The position numbers and the translations under genes are program-made. 14,920 nucleotides of DNA from Pseudomonadota bacterium (GTDB taxonomy: Bacteria > Desulfobacterota > Syntrophia > Syntrophales > JADFWA01): NCBI GenBank assembly GCA_030596145.1, contig JAUVKS010000021.1, positions 1-14,920 of the forward strand, read 5' to 3'. Under the pieces are notes generated by a model that saw nothing but the letters and a program-made list of their open reading frames with translations, was not told the DNA's origin and searched no databases. Below, one piece after another: positions 1 to 6,303 of the stretch; the first letter of the stretch is position 1, and each line of letters starts with the position of its first letter.

Positions 1-12
1 ACGATATGCCAT
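1..12 (-). CDS. Start of an unidentified gene leaving the left edge
   Basis: Only the first four codons (M-A-Y-R) lie in the window, reading leftwards from an ATG at 12-10. The start is supported by a strong Shine-Dalgarno sequence, AAGGAG, seven bases upstream on the minus strand (about 20-25). The gene lies downstream of the ATC-hydrolase-family gene in the same direction, with a gap of about 186 bases in which I see no clear terminator, so they may be co-transcribed. The product cannot be identified from four residues. Confidence 0.45.
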
Positions 13-198
13 AGTGTTTCTCCTTTTAGAAAAACTCTATCATATCCCCGAGTTTTGTAACACCTTTACTTCTGTTCCTTATATTCTTTTGTCAAAGAAC
101 TACTTAATTATGACACAGTCTCCTTGTTGCGGGGAGCTTCAGTTTATTAAGGTGCAAACCATTGTAACGGGGGCTGCTCTCGATATGTTTATCCAGTT

Positions 199-782
199 TC
201 ACTCCCAAACAAAAATCTCATGACAGGTATCGTCTCCCCTTGCTATCATACGATCTTTCATATACTTCATCCTCGAATGATAACTACTAAAATAGACAGA
301 TGCAACGTCACACATCCACTGGGTTAGTTCCGCCACTCCCAATTCGTTAAAAGATTCATAAATTAAGCATCTCTTAATCACGATTTCAAACTTATCCGCA
401 GATTCTTCAACAACGTCAAAAACAATGTTTTTACTTTCAAAGTCCTTGTATAACTTGGCGAAAGTCTGTAGGTCATCATCGGGGCCAAGAGGAGTAAACC
501 CTCTCATGAAAACCTGTCCGCCTGTCATTAAAATTTCCTGCATAATTTCATTGGTTTTAGAGGTTCCATATCTTTTCTCAAGCTCCTTATACAGCAAAGC
601 CAATAACCTGAAGCGGTTCTTGAGTCTCGCTTTTGTTGCTTCAGCATTTCCAGTATTTTCGTTGACAGCATAGTGAGACACAAACGACTTGAGAAGAGCA
701 GGAACAACCACCCTCAATGTAGGCCGCAATCCAATTTTTCTTTTAATATTTGAAAGCCAACTCTGTACTCCGGTTCGAACAT
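199..782 (-). CDS. ATC hydrolase family protein, probably frameshifted near its start
   Basis: The protein resembles the L-2-amino-thiazoline-4-carboxylic acid hydrolase family: a helical N-terminal half, a 'KRC-hydrophobic-ES-FxELG-ELTxWMCD' core, and a C-terminal 'GDDTCHEIF' ending. In the uninterrupted 176-residue frame (729 down to 199) the family-type cysteines are C121, C140 (followed by D141) and C169. That frame has no ATG; its only near-N-terminal start is a TTG at 729 without a Shine-Dalgarno. A better start, ATG at 782 preceded by AGGGGTG, opens a different frame reading MFEPEYRVGFQILKEK and stops soon after. Adding one T to the T5 run at 735-739 joins the two frames into a smooth 194-residue protein, so I place the start at 782 and infer a one-base loss. 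The true substrate is unknown; many family members are not proven ATC hydrolases. Family assignment is from remembered motifs. Confidence 0.6.
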
Positions 783-783
783 A

Positions 784-990
784 TCACCCCTGGTTGTTTC
801 TATTTCGCTGCCGGATCTTATTTTTTTCGCATCGAATCATGAAATCAATGAGAGCTTTACAGAACGGGTTGTCTGCGTCGGTCAGGCCCGCGATGGTAGA
901 AAAATGGTGTTTGGCTTCCTGTGTGAGTAGCTCACCAGACAATCCGTATAGTATATTAATATTTTTAAGTGTAGGGCAACTATGAGTCAA
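784..990 (-). CDS. Doubtful small ORF upstream of the ATC-hydrolase-like gene
   Basis: This is a 68-codon open frame from a TTG at 990 to TGA at 786-784; the stop lies one base before the ATG of the next gene, an arrangement that would suit translational coupling. It has no visible ribosome-binding site. Its own start would lie upstream of the transcription start predicted from the TTGACA/CATAGT promoter. The C-terminal end is rich in K, R and N, and there is no motif I recognise. It could be a real small protein starting at an internal TTG (942), the decayed end of a larger gene, or simply the long leader of the downstream gene. Confidence 0.2.
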   Translation of the reverse strand: MTHSCPTLKNINILYGLSGELLTQEAKHHFSTIAGLTDADNPFCKALIDFMIRCEKNKIRQRNRNNQG

Positions 991-1007
991 AAGGAAAGTG
1001 GTGTCAA
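979..1007 (-). promoter_or_regulatory. Predicted sigma-70-type promoter, leftward
   Basis: On the minus strand a perfect TTGACA (1007-1002) is followed, after 17 bases, by CATAGT (984-979), a 4/6 match to TATAAT. It would drive the ATC-hydrolase-like gene with a long leader of roughly 190 bases. An alternative pair slightly downstream (TTGCCC, 18 bases, TATACT) is also possible. Confidence 0.4.
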
Positions 1008-1037
1008 GGCGTTTTGGTGGCGATGCAAAAAGATCGC

Positions 1038-1066
1038 TTGACAGGGTTGTTTACTTCTCTTAAAAA
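1038..1066 (+). promoter_or_regulatory. Predicted sigma-70-type promoter of ridA
   Basis: A perfect TTGACA (1038-1043) is separated by 17 bases from TAAAAA (1061-1066), a 4/6 match to the -10 consensus. The distance to the ridA ATG (1104) is compatible with a short 5' leader. It is arranged back to back with the leftward promoter at 979-1007. Confidence 0.5.
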
Positions 1067-1103
1067 TCGTTTGGAGGCATGCGAAAAATTCAGGAGGTGA
1101 AAA

Positions 1104-1499
1104 ATGGATAGTACATTACATAAGGTTGAGACGGAAGATGCACCCAAGGCTATAGGGCCATATTCTCAGGCAGTTGTAGCTGGAGAATATTTGTTTGTTT
1201 CCGGTCAGCTTCCGATTGATCCGGCGACGGGGAAATTTGTTGAGGGAGGGATTAAGGAGCAGACTGTTCAGGTCCTGGATAACCTGGGGGCAATTCTGGA
1301 AGCCAGTGACATCGGTTTTGATAGAGTTGTGAGAGCTGAGGTCTATTTGAAAGATATGAATGATTTTGGGGCTATGAATGAGGTTTATGCTTCAAGATTT
1401 ACACATGATATAAAGCCTGCGAGGCAGGCCATGCAAGTTGCTAAATTACCCCTGGATGCAATGGTAGAAATTTCCTGTATTGCGTACCTGGGAAAGTGA
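1104..1499 (+). CDS. ridA: RidA family reactive intermediate deaminase
   Basis: This 131-residue protein has the full RidA/YjgF/UK114 fold length. RidA hydrolyses reactive enamine/imine intermediates such as 2-aminoacrylate, released by PLP-dependent serine/threonine dehydratases, before they damage other PLP enzymes in the cytoplasm; it usually acts as a trimer. Family signs are 'AIGPYSQAV' (Tyr20), 'LFVSGQLPIDP', and the C-terminal 'KPARQAMQVAKLPLDAMVEI' with the active-site arginine (R107) and the conserved glutamate (E122). The start is firm: AGGAGGTG lies five bases before the ATG. A promoter with a perfect -35 lies upstream. It is followed 38 bases later by ubiE/menG in the same direction, so the two may be co-transcribed although no functional link is obvious. 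Confidence 0.95.
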   Translation: MDSTLHKVETEDAPKAIGPYSQAVVAGEYLFVSGQLPIDPATGKFVEGGIKEQTVQVLDNLGAILEASDIGFDRVVRAEVYLKDMNDFGAMNEVYASRFTHDIKPARQAMQVAKLPLDAMVEISCIAYLGK

Positions 1500-1537
1500 T
1501 ATTTCTACTTCCGAACATGGTAAGGAGATAGAAGAGG

Positions 1538-2251
1538 TTGGATAAGAGACCAAAGATCATACGGGAGATGTTCGACCAGATCGCTCCAACCTATGATCTA
1601 TTGAATCGTTTTCTTTCCCTTTCTATAGATACTGTATGGAGGCGAAAAGCCATAAGTCGGCTTGGAATCAAATGGGGAGATTCAATTCTTGATATCGCAA
1701 CCGGCACAGGGGATCTTTCACTGCTTGCACTGAGAAAAAATAGAGACTGCCACGTAGTGGGAATTGATGTGTCCGGTGAGATGCTACGTATCGCTGCTAA
1801 AAAGCGTGACCGTGGGGGGTGTAGCAGGCAGTATTTCCTTGTCGAGGGGGATGCCTGCGGTATGCCGTTTAAGGGAGATGCCTTTGACCATGCCATGGTA
1901 GCCTTTGGAATCAGGAATGTGCCGAACGTCAAAGGCCTTTTCAGGGAAACCCGGAGGACACTCAAAAAAGGGGGCAAATTTGCTATTCTTGAGTTTTCCA
2001 TCCCTGAAATTCATTTTATACGCAAGATATATTTCCTCTATTTCAAAAAGATACTCCCCCTCATTGGAGGACTCTTTTCGGGAAAGGCCGGAGCGTACCG
2101 CTATCTGAGGGATTCGGTTATTGCTTTTCATACGCCGAAGGAACTGGAGAACATGTTGGGGGAGAGCGGCTTTGTAATTGTTGAATCCCTGCCGCTGTGG
2201 TTTGACATCTGTCACCTTTATATTGTAAAAGTGAAAAAATTTGATTTCTAA
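1538..2251 (+). CDS. ubiE: UbiE/MenG-type quinone C-methyltransferase
   Basis: This is a 237-residue SAM-dependent methyltransferase of the UbiE/MenG (COQ5) family, which methylates demethylmenaquinone and/or the ubiquinone precursor ring. In an anaerobe menaquinone is the more likely product. The N-terminus carries the family signature 'FDQIAPTYDLLNRFLSLSID-WRR' (residues 12-36). Motif I, 'ILDIATGTGDLS' (50-61), binds SAM; 'GIDVSGEML' (75-83) and 'VAFGIRNV' (121-128) follow; the C-terminal 'AYRYLRDSVIAFHTPKEL' block (186-203) is typical of the family. The start codon is TTG, with AAGGAGA nine bases upstream; no ATG precedes the conserved block. A 143-base gap without a convincing terminator follows. 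Whether it acts on menaquinone, ubiquinone or both cannot be told from the sequence. Confidence 0.92.
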   Translation: MDKRPKIIREMFDQIAPTYDLLNRFLSLSIDTVWRRKAISRLGIKWGDSILDIATGTGDLSLLALRKNRDCHVVGIDVSGEMLRIAAKKRDRGGCSRQYFLVEGDACGMPFKGDAFDHAMVAFGIRNVPNVKGLFRETRRTLKKGGKFAILEFSIPEIHFIRKIYFLYFKKILPLIGGLFSGKAGAYRYLRDSVIAFHTPKELENMLGESGFVIVESLPLWFDICHLYIVKVKKFDF

Positions 2252-2394
2252 TAAACCCCATGACCTTTCGACCACAACGAAGCATGAAAGCGCGGTTTCG
2301 GCGCAACCCGAATATAATTAGTTGAAATCATTAACTTTAGTCATTTTGGCTCACTTTAAACTTTAAGCACTTTCATATAAAGGAGGGGAATATT

Positions 2395-3003
2395 ATGCTG
2401 GAAAAGATATCATGGCTTGGACATTCGAGTGTCAAAATAGGTGGTGACAAAATAATTTATATTGATCCTTGGAAGCTCAAGGATGGGGAAAAGGCGGATA
2501 TTATCCTGGTCAGCCACAGCCATGGTGATCACCTGTCCCTGGAAGATATAAAAAAGATTTCTAAAGAGGATACGGTGATCATAACCACGCCTGATTGCGT
2601 TTCTCAGCTTTCGGGAGATGTGAGGGCTGTTAAGCCGGGAGATGAGGTTACCGTTTCCGGAATAACTATTGAAGTGGTAGCTGCATACAACAAAGACAAA
2701 GCCTTCCACCCGAAGGCGAACAATTGGATTGGTTTTGTTGTGACCGTGGGGGGCAAAAGGATTTACTACTGTGGTGATACCGATTTTATACCTGAGATGG
2801 ATAATATAAAGGCTGACATTGTTATTGCGCCTGTTGGCGGAACATATACGATGACTGCTGAGGAGGCTGCTGAGGCGGTTAATTTTATTAAGCCTGAAGT
2901 CGCGATACCGATTCACTATGATGACATAGTGGGTTCGATTGAAGATGCGAAGAAGTTTAAGGAGCTTTGCAAAGTTCCGGTGGAGATAAAACCCGCAGTA
3001 TAG
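2395..3003 (+). CDS. UPF0173-type metal-dependent hydrolase (MBL fold)
   Basis: This 202-residue protein is a compact metallo-beta-lactamase-fold hydrolase of the UPF0173/YtkL, UlaG-like group. The metal-binding motif is 'SHSHGDHLS' (H41, H43, D45, H46); a second ligand is in 'CGDTDFIPEM' (D128), and a final histidine in 'IPIHYDD' (H174). The opening 'WLGHSS' and closing 'PIHY' patterns are typical of the group. The substrate is unknown: UlaG opens L-ascorbate-6-phosphate lactone, but most UPF0173 members have no proven reaction, and nothing here suggests an ascorbate pathway. The start is supported by AGGAGG (2381-2386) eight bases before the ATG. It is separated from nrdD by 465 bases and looks like a single-gene unit or the end of the ridA-ubiE run. 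Confidence 0.88.
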   Translation: MLEKISWLGHSSVKIGGDKIIYIDPWKLKDGEKADIILVSHSHGDHLSLEDIKKISKEDTVIITTPDCVSQLSGDVRAVKPGDEVTVSGITIEVVAAYNKDKAFHPKANNWIGFVVTVGGKRIYYCGDTDFIPEMDNIKADIVIAPVGGTYTMTAEEAAEAVNFIKPEVAIPIHYDDIVGSIEDAKKFKELCKVPVEIKPAV

Positions 3004-3029
3004 TATAAGCCCAAAACCATTACAGAATT

Positions 3030-3061
3030 CATTAAGATTTATCGCTCCGCTCGAAATGACA
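3030..3061. repeat. Fragment resembling a dispersed intergenic repeat
   Basis: The stretch contains CGCTCCGCTCGAAATGACA, preceded by CATTAAGATTTAT. It resembles the 'AGATTTCTCGCT..GCTCGAAATGACA' sequences I recall as dispersed repeats between genes in many bacterial and MAG assemblies. Only one copy is in the window, so the call rests on recall rather than on repetition seen here. Confidence 0.3.
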
Positions 3062-3116
3062 GCATTGCGATATTATTTACGAAACGCTATACTATGGGCA
3101 CTTTCCAGCTTGGATT

Positions 3117-3176
3117 GTAGGGTCGGGTTTTATACCCGACCGCAATTGGTGGTTCGCATCAGGCGGACCACCCTAC
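3117..3176. repeat. 60-bp REP/MITE-like element with terminal inverted repeats
   Basis: The element begins GTAGGGT (3117-3123) and ends ACCCTAC (3170-3176), perfect 7-bp terminal inverted repeats. Inside are two hairpins: GGTCGGG/CCCGACC (3121-3127 with 3135-3141, loop TTTTATA) and a 10-bp stem GGTGGTTCGC with GCGGACCACC (3148-3157 with 3163-3172, one T-G wobble, 5-base loop). The terminal repeats overlap the hairpin arms, so two foldings compete. No encoded protein or T-tract is present, so it is not a simple terminator. No target-site duplication is obvious. Confidence 0.65.
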
Positions 3177-3382
3177 TTCTACTCGAAAAAGCAACAACCG
3201 GATTCGTCCTAAGGATCCACTAAGCCTACCTTGCTGATTTTCCATACTTTACGGCTCCAAAAGGCCTTCAAGCGGTACTTTATGGCAGTTCGGGGACTCT
3301 ATGCTTTTCGAAGATTAATAACCGTGTAAGTTCAGCAAATACCTCCATATTATTCCTGCCAACGAATTTTACCATTTTTTTC

Positions 3383-3411
3383 TTGCAATATACAACATGT
3401 AGTATTATTAT
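3383..3411 (+). promoter_or_regulatory. Predicted nrdD promoter
   Basis: TTGCAA (3383-3388, 4/6 match to -35) is separated by exactly 17 bases from TATTAT (3406-3411, 5/6 match to -10). Transcription would start near 3418, about 50 bases before the nrdD ATG. The spacer is almost completely filled by the first NrdR-type box. Confidence 0.6.
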
Positions 3412-3436
3412 AAACAAAAACCACAACATCTTGGGG
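3390..3436 (+). promoter_or_regulatory. Tandem NrdR boxes controlling nrdDG
   Basis: Two 16-base sites fit the NrdR consensus acaCwAtATaTwGtgt at every strongly conserved position (C-W-A-n-A-T-n-T-W-G). Box 1 is ATACAACATGTAGTAT (3390-3405), in the promoter spacer; box 2 is CCACAACATCTTGGGG (3421-3436), just past the expected transcription start. Their starts are 31 bp apart (15 bp between boxes), placing both on the same DNA face, as is typical for NrdR. NrdR represses ribonucleotide reductase genes when dATP is high. The nrdR gene is not in this window. Confidence 0.75.
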
Positions 3437-3468
3437 AAATTTATAGTTCAAGAAGGGGGGCAAATCTC

Positions 3469-5562
3469 ATGCACAGTAAGATAAGAAAAAGGGATGGCCG
3501 ATATGTAAAGTTTAACGCCCAGAAGATTACCAATGCGATTGCAAGTGCGGGAGCAGCAACGGGTGAATTCGACGACGTTAAGGTGCCCAGAAAATTGACC
3601 TTAAAGGTCCTTAACCTGGCGGAAAAGCTTTTTGACGGTAAGGTAATGGGGGTGGAAGACATACAGGATATCGTTGAAGAGGTTCTTCTGGATTCTCCAT
3701 ATCGCAGGGCAGCCAAGGCATATATAATCTATCGCGATCAGCATGCGAGACTCCGGGAAATTGCCGATAAGATGGGGGTCGATCTGGTTGATCAATATCT
3801 AAAGAAGATCGACTGGAAGATTAACGAGAACAGTAATATGGATTACTCACTGCAGGGATTGAACAACTACATCTCCTCCGAAGTCAGTAAGGTTTACTGG
3901 TTAAACGAAATTTATCCTCCGGAGATTAGAACCGCACACGCAGAGGGTGACTTTCACATTCACGATTTAAGTATCCTCTCTGTTTACTGTGTGGGCTGGG
4001 ATCTTTTTGACCTGCTAATGGAAGGATTTAAGGGGGTATCGGGAAAGGTAGAAAGTAAACCGGCCAAACATCTCCGCAGTGCCCTGGGTCAGATTGTAAA
4101 CTTTTTCTACACTCTCCAGGGAGAGGCCGCAGGCGCACAGGCTTTTTCAAATTTTGATACCCTTCTATGCCCATTCATAAGATATGACGGTTTAAGTTAC
4201 AAAGAGGTTAAGCAGGCCCTGCAGGAGTTTATCTTTAATATAAATGTACCGACAAGGGTTGGATTTCAGACGCCATTTACAAACGTCACCATGGATGTAA
4301 CCGTTCCGGAATATTACGCCAATCAAAATGTGATTGTTGGTGGTAAGGTGCAAAAAGAGAAGTACCAGGATTTTCAGGAAGAGATGGATCTCTTCAATCA
4401 GGCTTTTTTGGAGGTAATGGCGGAGGGGGATGCCAAAGGGAGAGTGTTTACCTTTCCGATTCCTACTTATAATATCACGAAAGATTTTGACTGGGAAAGT
4501 CAAAATCTGAGCTGTCTATGGGAGATGACGGCCAAATATGGTGTACCCTATTTTTCCAATTTTATAAATTCTGATATGAACCCGGAGGACGCGAGGAGTA
4601 TGTGCTGCAGGTTACGTATCGATAATAGGGATTTGGAGATGAGAGGTGGAGGCCTTTTCGGCTCTAACCCTCTGACGGGGTCTATTGGAGTGGTCACCAT
4701 CAATATGCCGAGAATCGGTTATCTGAGCAAGACCGAGAACGAATTTATAATACACTTGGAAAAGATGATGATTTTCGCCAAGGAAAGCTTGGAAATAAAA
4801 AGGAAAGTCCTCGAAAAGTTCACTGACGGAAGTCTTTATCCTTACACGAAATATTATCTGAGGCATGTAAAGGAACGTTTTAATGAGTATTGGAAGAATC
4901 ACTTTTCGACTATCGGTCTGGTGGGAATGAATGAGGGCTGTTTGAATTTACTTGGGAAGAGTATCGGAGATCAAGAGGGTCAGGAATTTACCAAGAGGGT
5001 TCTGGATTTCATGAGGGGCAAATTGATACAGTTTCAGAAAGAGACGGGAAACAACTATAATCTTGAAGCGACCCCGGCCGAAGGAACATCCTACAGTTTG
5101 GCAAAAATTGATAGGGAAAAATATCCTAATATAATATGTGCTAATGATAATGGAAACAAAGGGGAAAAGGTTTCTGTATTCTATACCAATTCTACACAAC
5201 TACCGGTTAATTATACAGATGATGTTTTCGAAGCCCTTGACCTGCAGGACGATATCCAGACTAAATATACAGGGGGAACTGTTTTTCACACATATGCCGG
5301 TGAACGGATTGATAATCCTGATGCTGTTAAGGTACTGGTACGCAAGATGTGTGAAAATTATCATTTACCCTATCTTACCTTTACTCCCACCTTCAGTGTT
5401 TGTCCGACTCACGGGTATTTAAGCGGAGAGCAGGCAACATGTCCGAATTGTGAAGAACCATGTGAAATCTATTCACGCGTTGTGGGCTACCTGCGTCCTG
5501 TAAAACAGTGGAACAAAGGAAAGCAGGGAGAATATAAAACAAGAAAAGTGTATACTTTTTAA
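3469..5562 (+). CDS. nrdD: Anaerobic ribonucleoside-triphosphate reductase (class III)
   Basis: This 697-residue glycyl-radical enzyme reduces ribonucleoside triphosphates to deoxyribonucleotides without oxygen, in the cytoplasm. Residues 1 to about 95 form an ATP-cone for allosteric dATP/ATP control ('IRKRDGRYVKFN', 'RRAAKAYIIYRDQH'). The central barrel includes 'ARSMCCRLRID' with adjacent C379/C380, one expected to be the active-site thiyl cysteine. The C-terminus carries a metal-binding knuckle (C645, H648, C658, C661, with C665 nearby) and the glycyl-radical loop 'SRVVGYLRP' with G673 as the radical site. A His at the second ligand place, instead of Cys, is a variant I recall from other bacterial NrdD proteins. 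The start has AAGGGGGG (3453-3460) eight bases upstream. NrdR boxes cover the promoter. The activase gene follows three bases after the stop. Confidence 0.97.
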   Translation: MHSKIRKRDGRYVKFNAQKITNAIASAGAATGEFDDVKVPRKLTLKVLNLAEKLFDGKVMGVEDIQDIVEEVLLDSPYRRAAKAYIIYRDQHARLREIADKMGVDLVDQYLKKIDWKINENSNMDYSLQGLNNYISSEVSKVYWLNEIYPPEIRTAHAEGDFHIHDLSILSVYCVGWDLFDLLMEGFKGVSGKVESKPAKHLRSALGQIVNFFYTLQGEAAGAQAFSNFDTLLCPFIRYDGLSYKEVKQALQEFIFNINVPTRVGFQTPFTNVTMDVTVPEYYANQNVIVGGKVQKEKYQDFQEEMDLFNQAFLEVMAEGDAKGRVFTFPIPTYNITKDFDWESQNLSCLWEMTAKYGVPYFSNFINSDMNPEDARSMCCRLRIDNRDLEMRGGGLFGSNPLTGSIGVVTINMPRIGYLSKTENEFIIHLEKMMIFAKESLEIKRKVLEKFTDGSLYPYTKYYLRHVKERFNEYWKNHFSTIGLVGMNEGCLNLLGKSIGDQEGQEFTKRVLDFMRGKLIQFQKETGNNYNLEATPAEGTSYSLAKIDREKYPNIICANDNGNKGEKVSVFYTNSTQLPVNYTDDVFEALDLQDDIQTKYTGGTVFHTYAGERIDNPDAVKVLVRKMCENYHLPYLTFTPTFSVCPTHGYLSGEQATCPNCEEPCEIYSRVVGYLRPVKQWNKGKQGEYKTRKVYTF

Positions 5563-5565
5563 TAT

Positions 5566-6255
5566 ATGAAGATTGGTGGTCTGCAGAGAGTTTCTTTAAT
5601 AGATTATCCCGGTAAGATCTGTGCCATTCTGTTTACACAGGGGTGCGATTTTAGATGTCCGTATTGTCATAATCCGGAGCTTGTAGATCCCGATCAATAC
5701 CTCGAATGTATCCCGGAGGAAGAAATATTTTCCTTTTTGGAGAAACGCAGGGGAAAGCTTGATGCCGTAAGTATTACAGGAGGTGAGCCTACTATACAGC
5801 CTGATTTGGTTGAATTTATTGAACGTATTAAAGACATAAACTACTTGGTCAAGATAGATACGAACGGATCACGCCCTGAAATACTGGAAAAATTAATCAA
5901 CCAGAAACTCGTAGATTATATTGCAATGGATGTGAAAGCCCCCCTGGAAAGATATCGTAAGATTACTAAATCAAATGTTAATCCTGACAGTGTCAAGCGT
6001 AGCATCGAAATGATTATGGACTCTGGTATTGAATATGAATTTCGCACAACAGTTGTGAAGTCGCTTCTGAAAATAGATGATCTGCAAAAAATCGGAAGAT
6101 TAATAAAAGATGCCCGCCTCTACGTCCTGCAAAAATTTGTCCCCTCAAAATCCCTGGATAAAAGATTTTTAAGTAAAACAACTTATTCGGACAAACACTT
6201 CGAAATCCTAAAGGAAGAACTGGGTAATTACGTTCATCGTGTTGTTGTGCGATGA
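5566..6255 (+). CDS. nrdG: Anaerobic ribonucleotide reductase activating protein (radical SAM)
   Basis: This 229-residue radical SAM enzyme generates the glycyl radical on NrdD. The 4Fe-4S cluster cysteines are in 'CDFRCPYC' (C27, C31, C34), followed by 'SITGGEPTIQPDL' (GGEP at 72-75), which contacts SAM. It belongs to the longer NrdG type of about 230 residues, with a start 'MKIGGLQRVSLIDYPGK' typical of that group. The ATG lies three bases after the nrdD stop and has no good Shine-Dalgarno of its own, so translation is probably coupled to nrdD and both are under the same NrdR control. Related activases serve other glycyl-radical enzymes, but adjacency to nrdD makes the assignment firm. Confidence 0.95.
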   Translation: MKIGGLQRVSLIDYPGKICAILFTQGCDFRCPYCHNPELVDPDQYLECIPEEEIFSFLEKRRGKLDAVSITGGEPTIQPDLVEFIERIKDINYLVKIDTNGSRPEILEKLINQKLVDYIAMDVKAPLERYRKITKSNVNPDSVKRSIEMIMDSGIEYEFRTTVVKSLLKIDDLQKIGRLIKDARLYVLQKFVPSKSLDKRFLSKTTYSDKHFEILKEELGNYVHRVVVR

Positions 6256-6303
6256 TTTATGTAACTATTTTGTTACCGCTTCTTTTCCCGGTCTGAGTGA
6301 GAG

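Larger units (their letters stand above)
3004..3382. other. Repeat-bearing intergenic region before the nrdD promoter
   Basis: No supported gene lies between the UPF0173 gene and the nrdD promoter. The stretch holds a short dispersed-repeat fragment (3030-3061) and a 60-bp double-hairpin element (3117-3176). From about 3177 to 3382 I see no recognisable structure; one start-less open frame there ends at a TAA at 3327-3329 but has nothing to support it. An eight-base inverted repeat, ATAGTATA/TATACTAT, straddles the first repeat (about 3000 and 3090). Confidence 0.5.

Noticed and set aside
14..223. Open frame of 69 codons on the plus strand at the left edge
   Set aside because: No ribosome-binding site or recognisable motif; it overlaps the well-supported start signal of a minus-strand gene and the end of the ATC-hydrolase-like gene.
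1784..2275. Long minus-strand open frame across ubiE
   Set aside because: It is antisense to a complete, well-matched methyltransferase and has no motif of its own.
2278..2305. GCGC-GGTTTCG-GCGC stem after ubiE
   Set aside because: A four-base self-complementary stem with no T-run; not enough for a terminator.
2330..2376. Recurring ACTTTA-like words before the UPF0173 hydrolase gene
   Set aside because: The units are short, irregularly spaced and A+T-rich; no promoter pair or clear tandem repeat could be made from them.
3204..3329. Short plus-strand open frame ending 'GLYAFRRLITV'
   Set aside because: No start codon context, no known domain, and a stop just upstream. It could be a remnant, but the sequence gives no support.
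6261..6276. GTAAC-TATTTT-GTTAC hairpin after nrdG
   Set aside because: The stem is only 5 bp and A+T-rich, and is not followed directly by a T-tract, so I do not call a terminator between nrdG and the permease.
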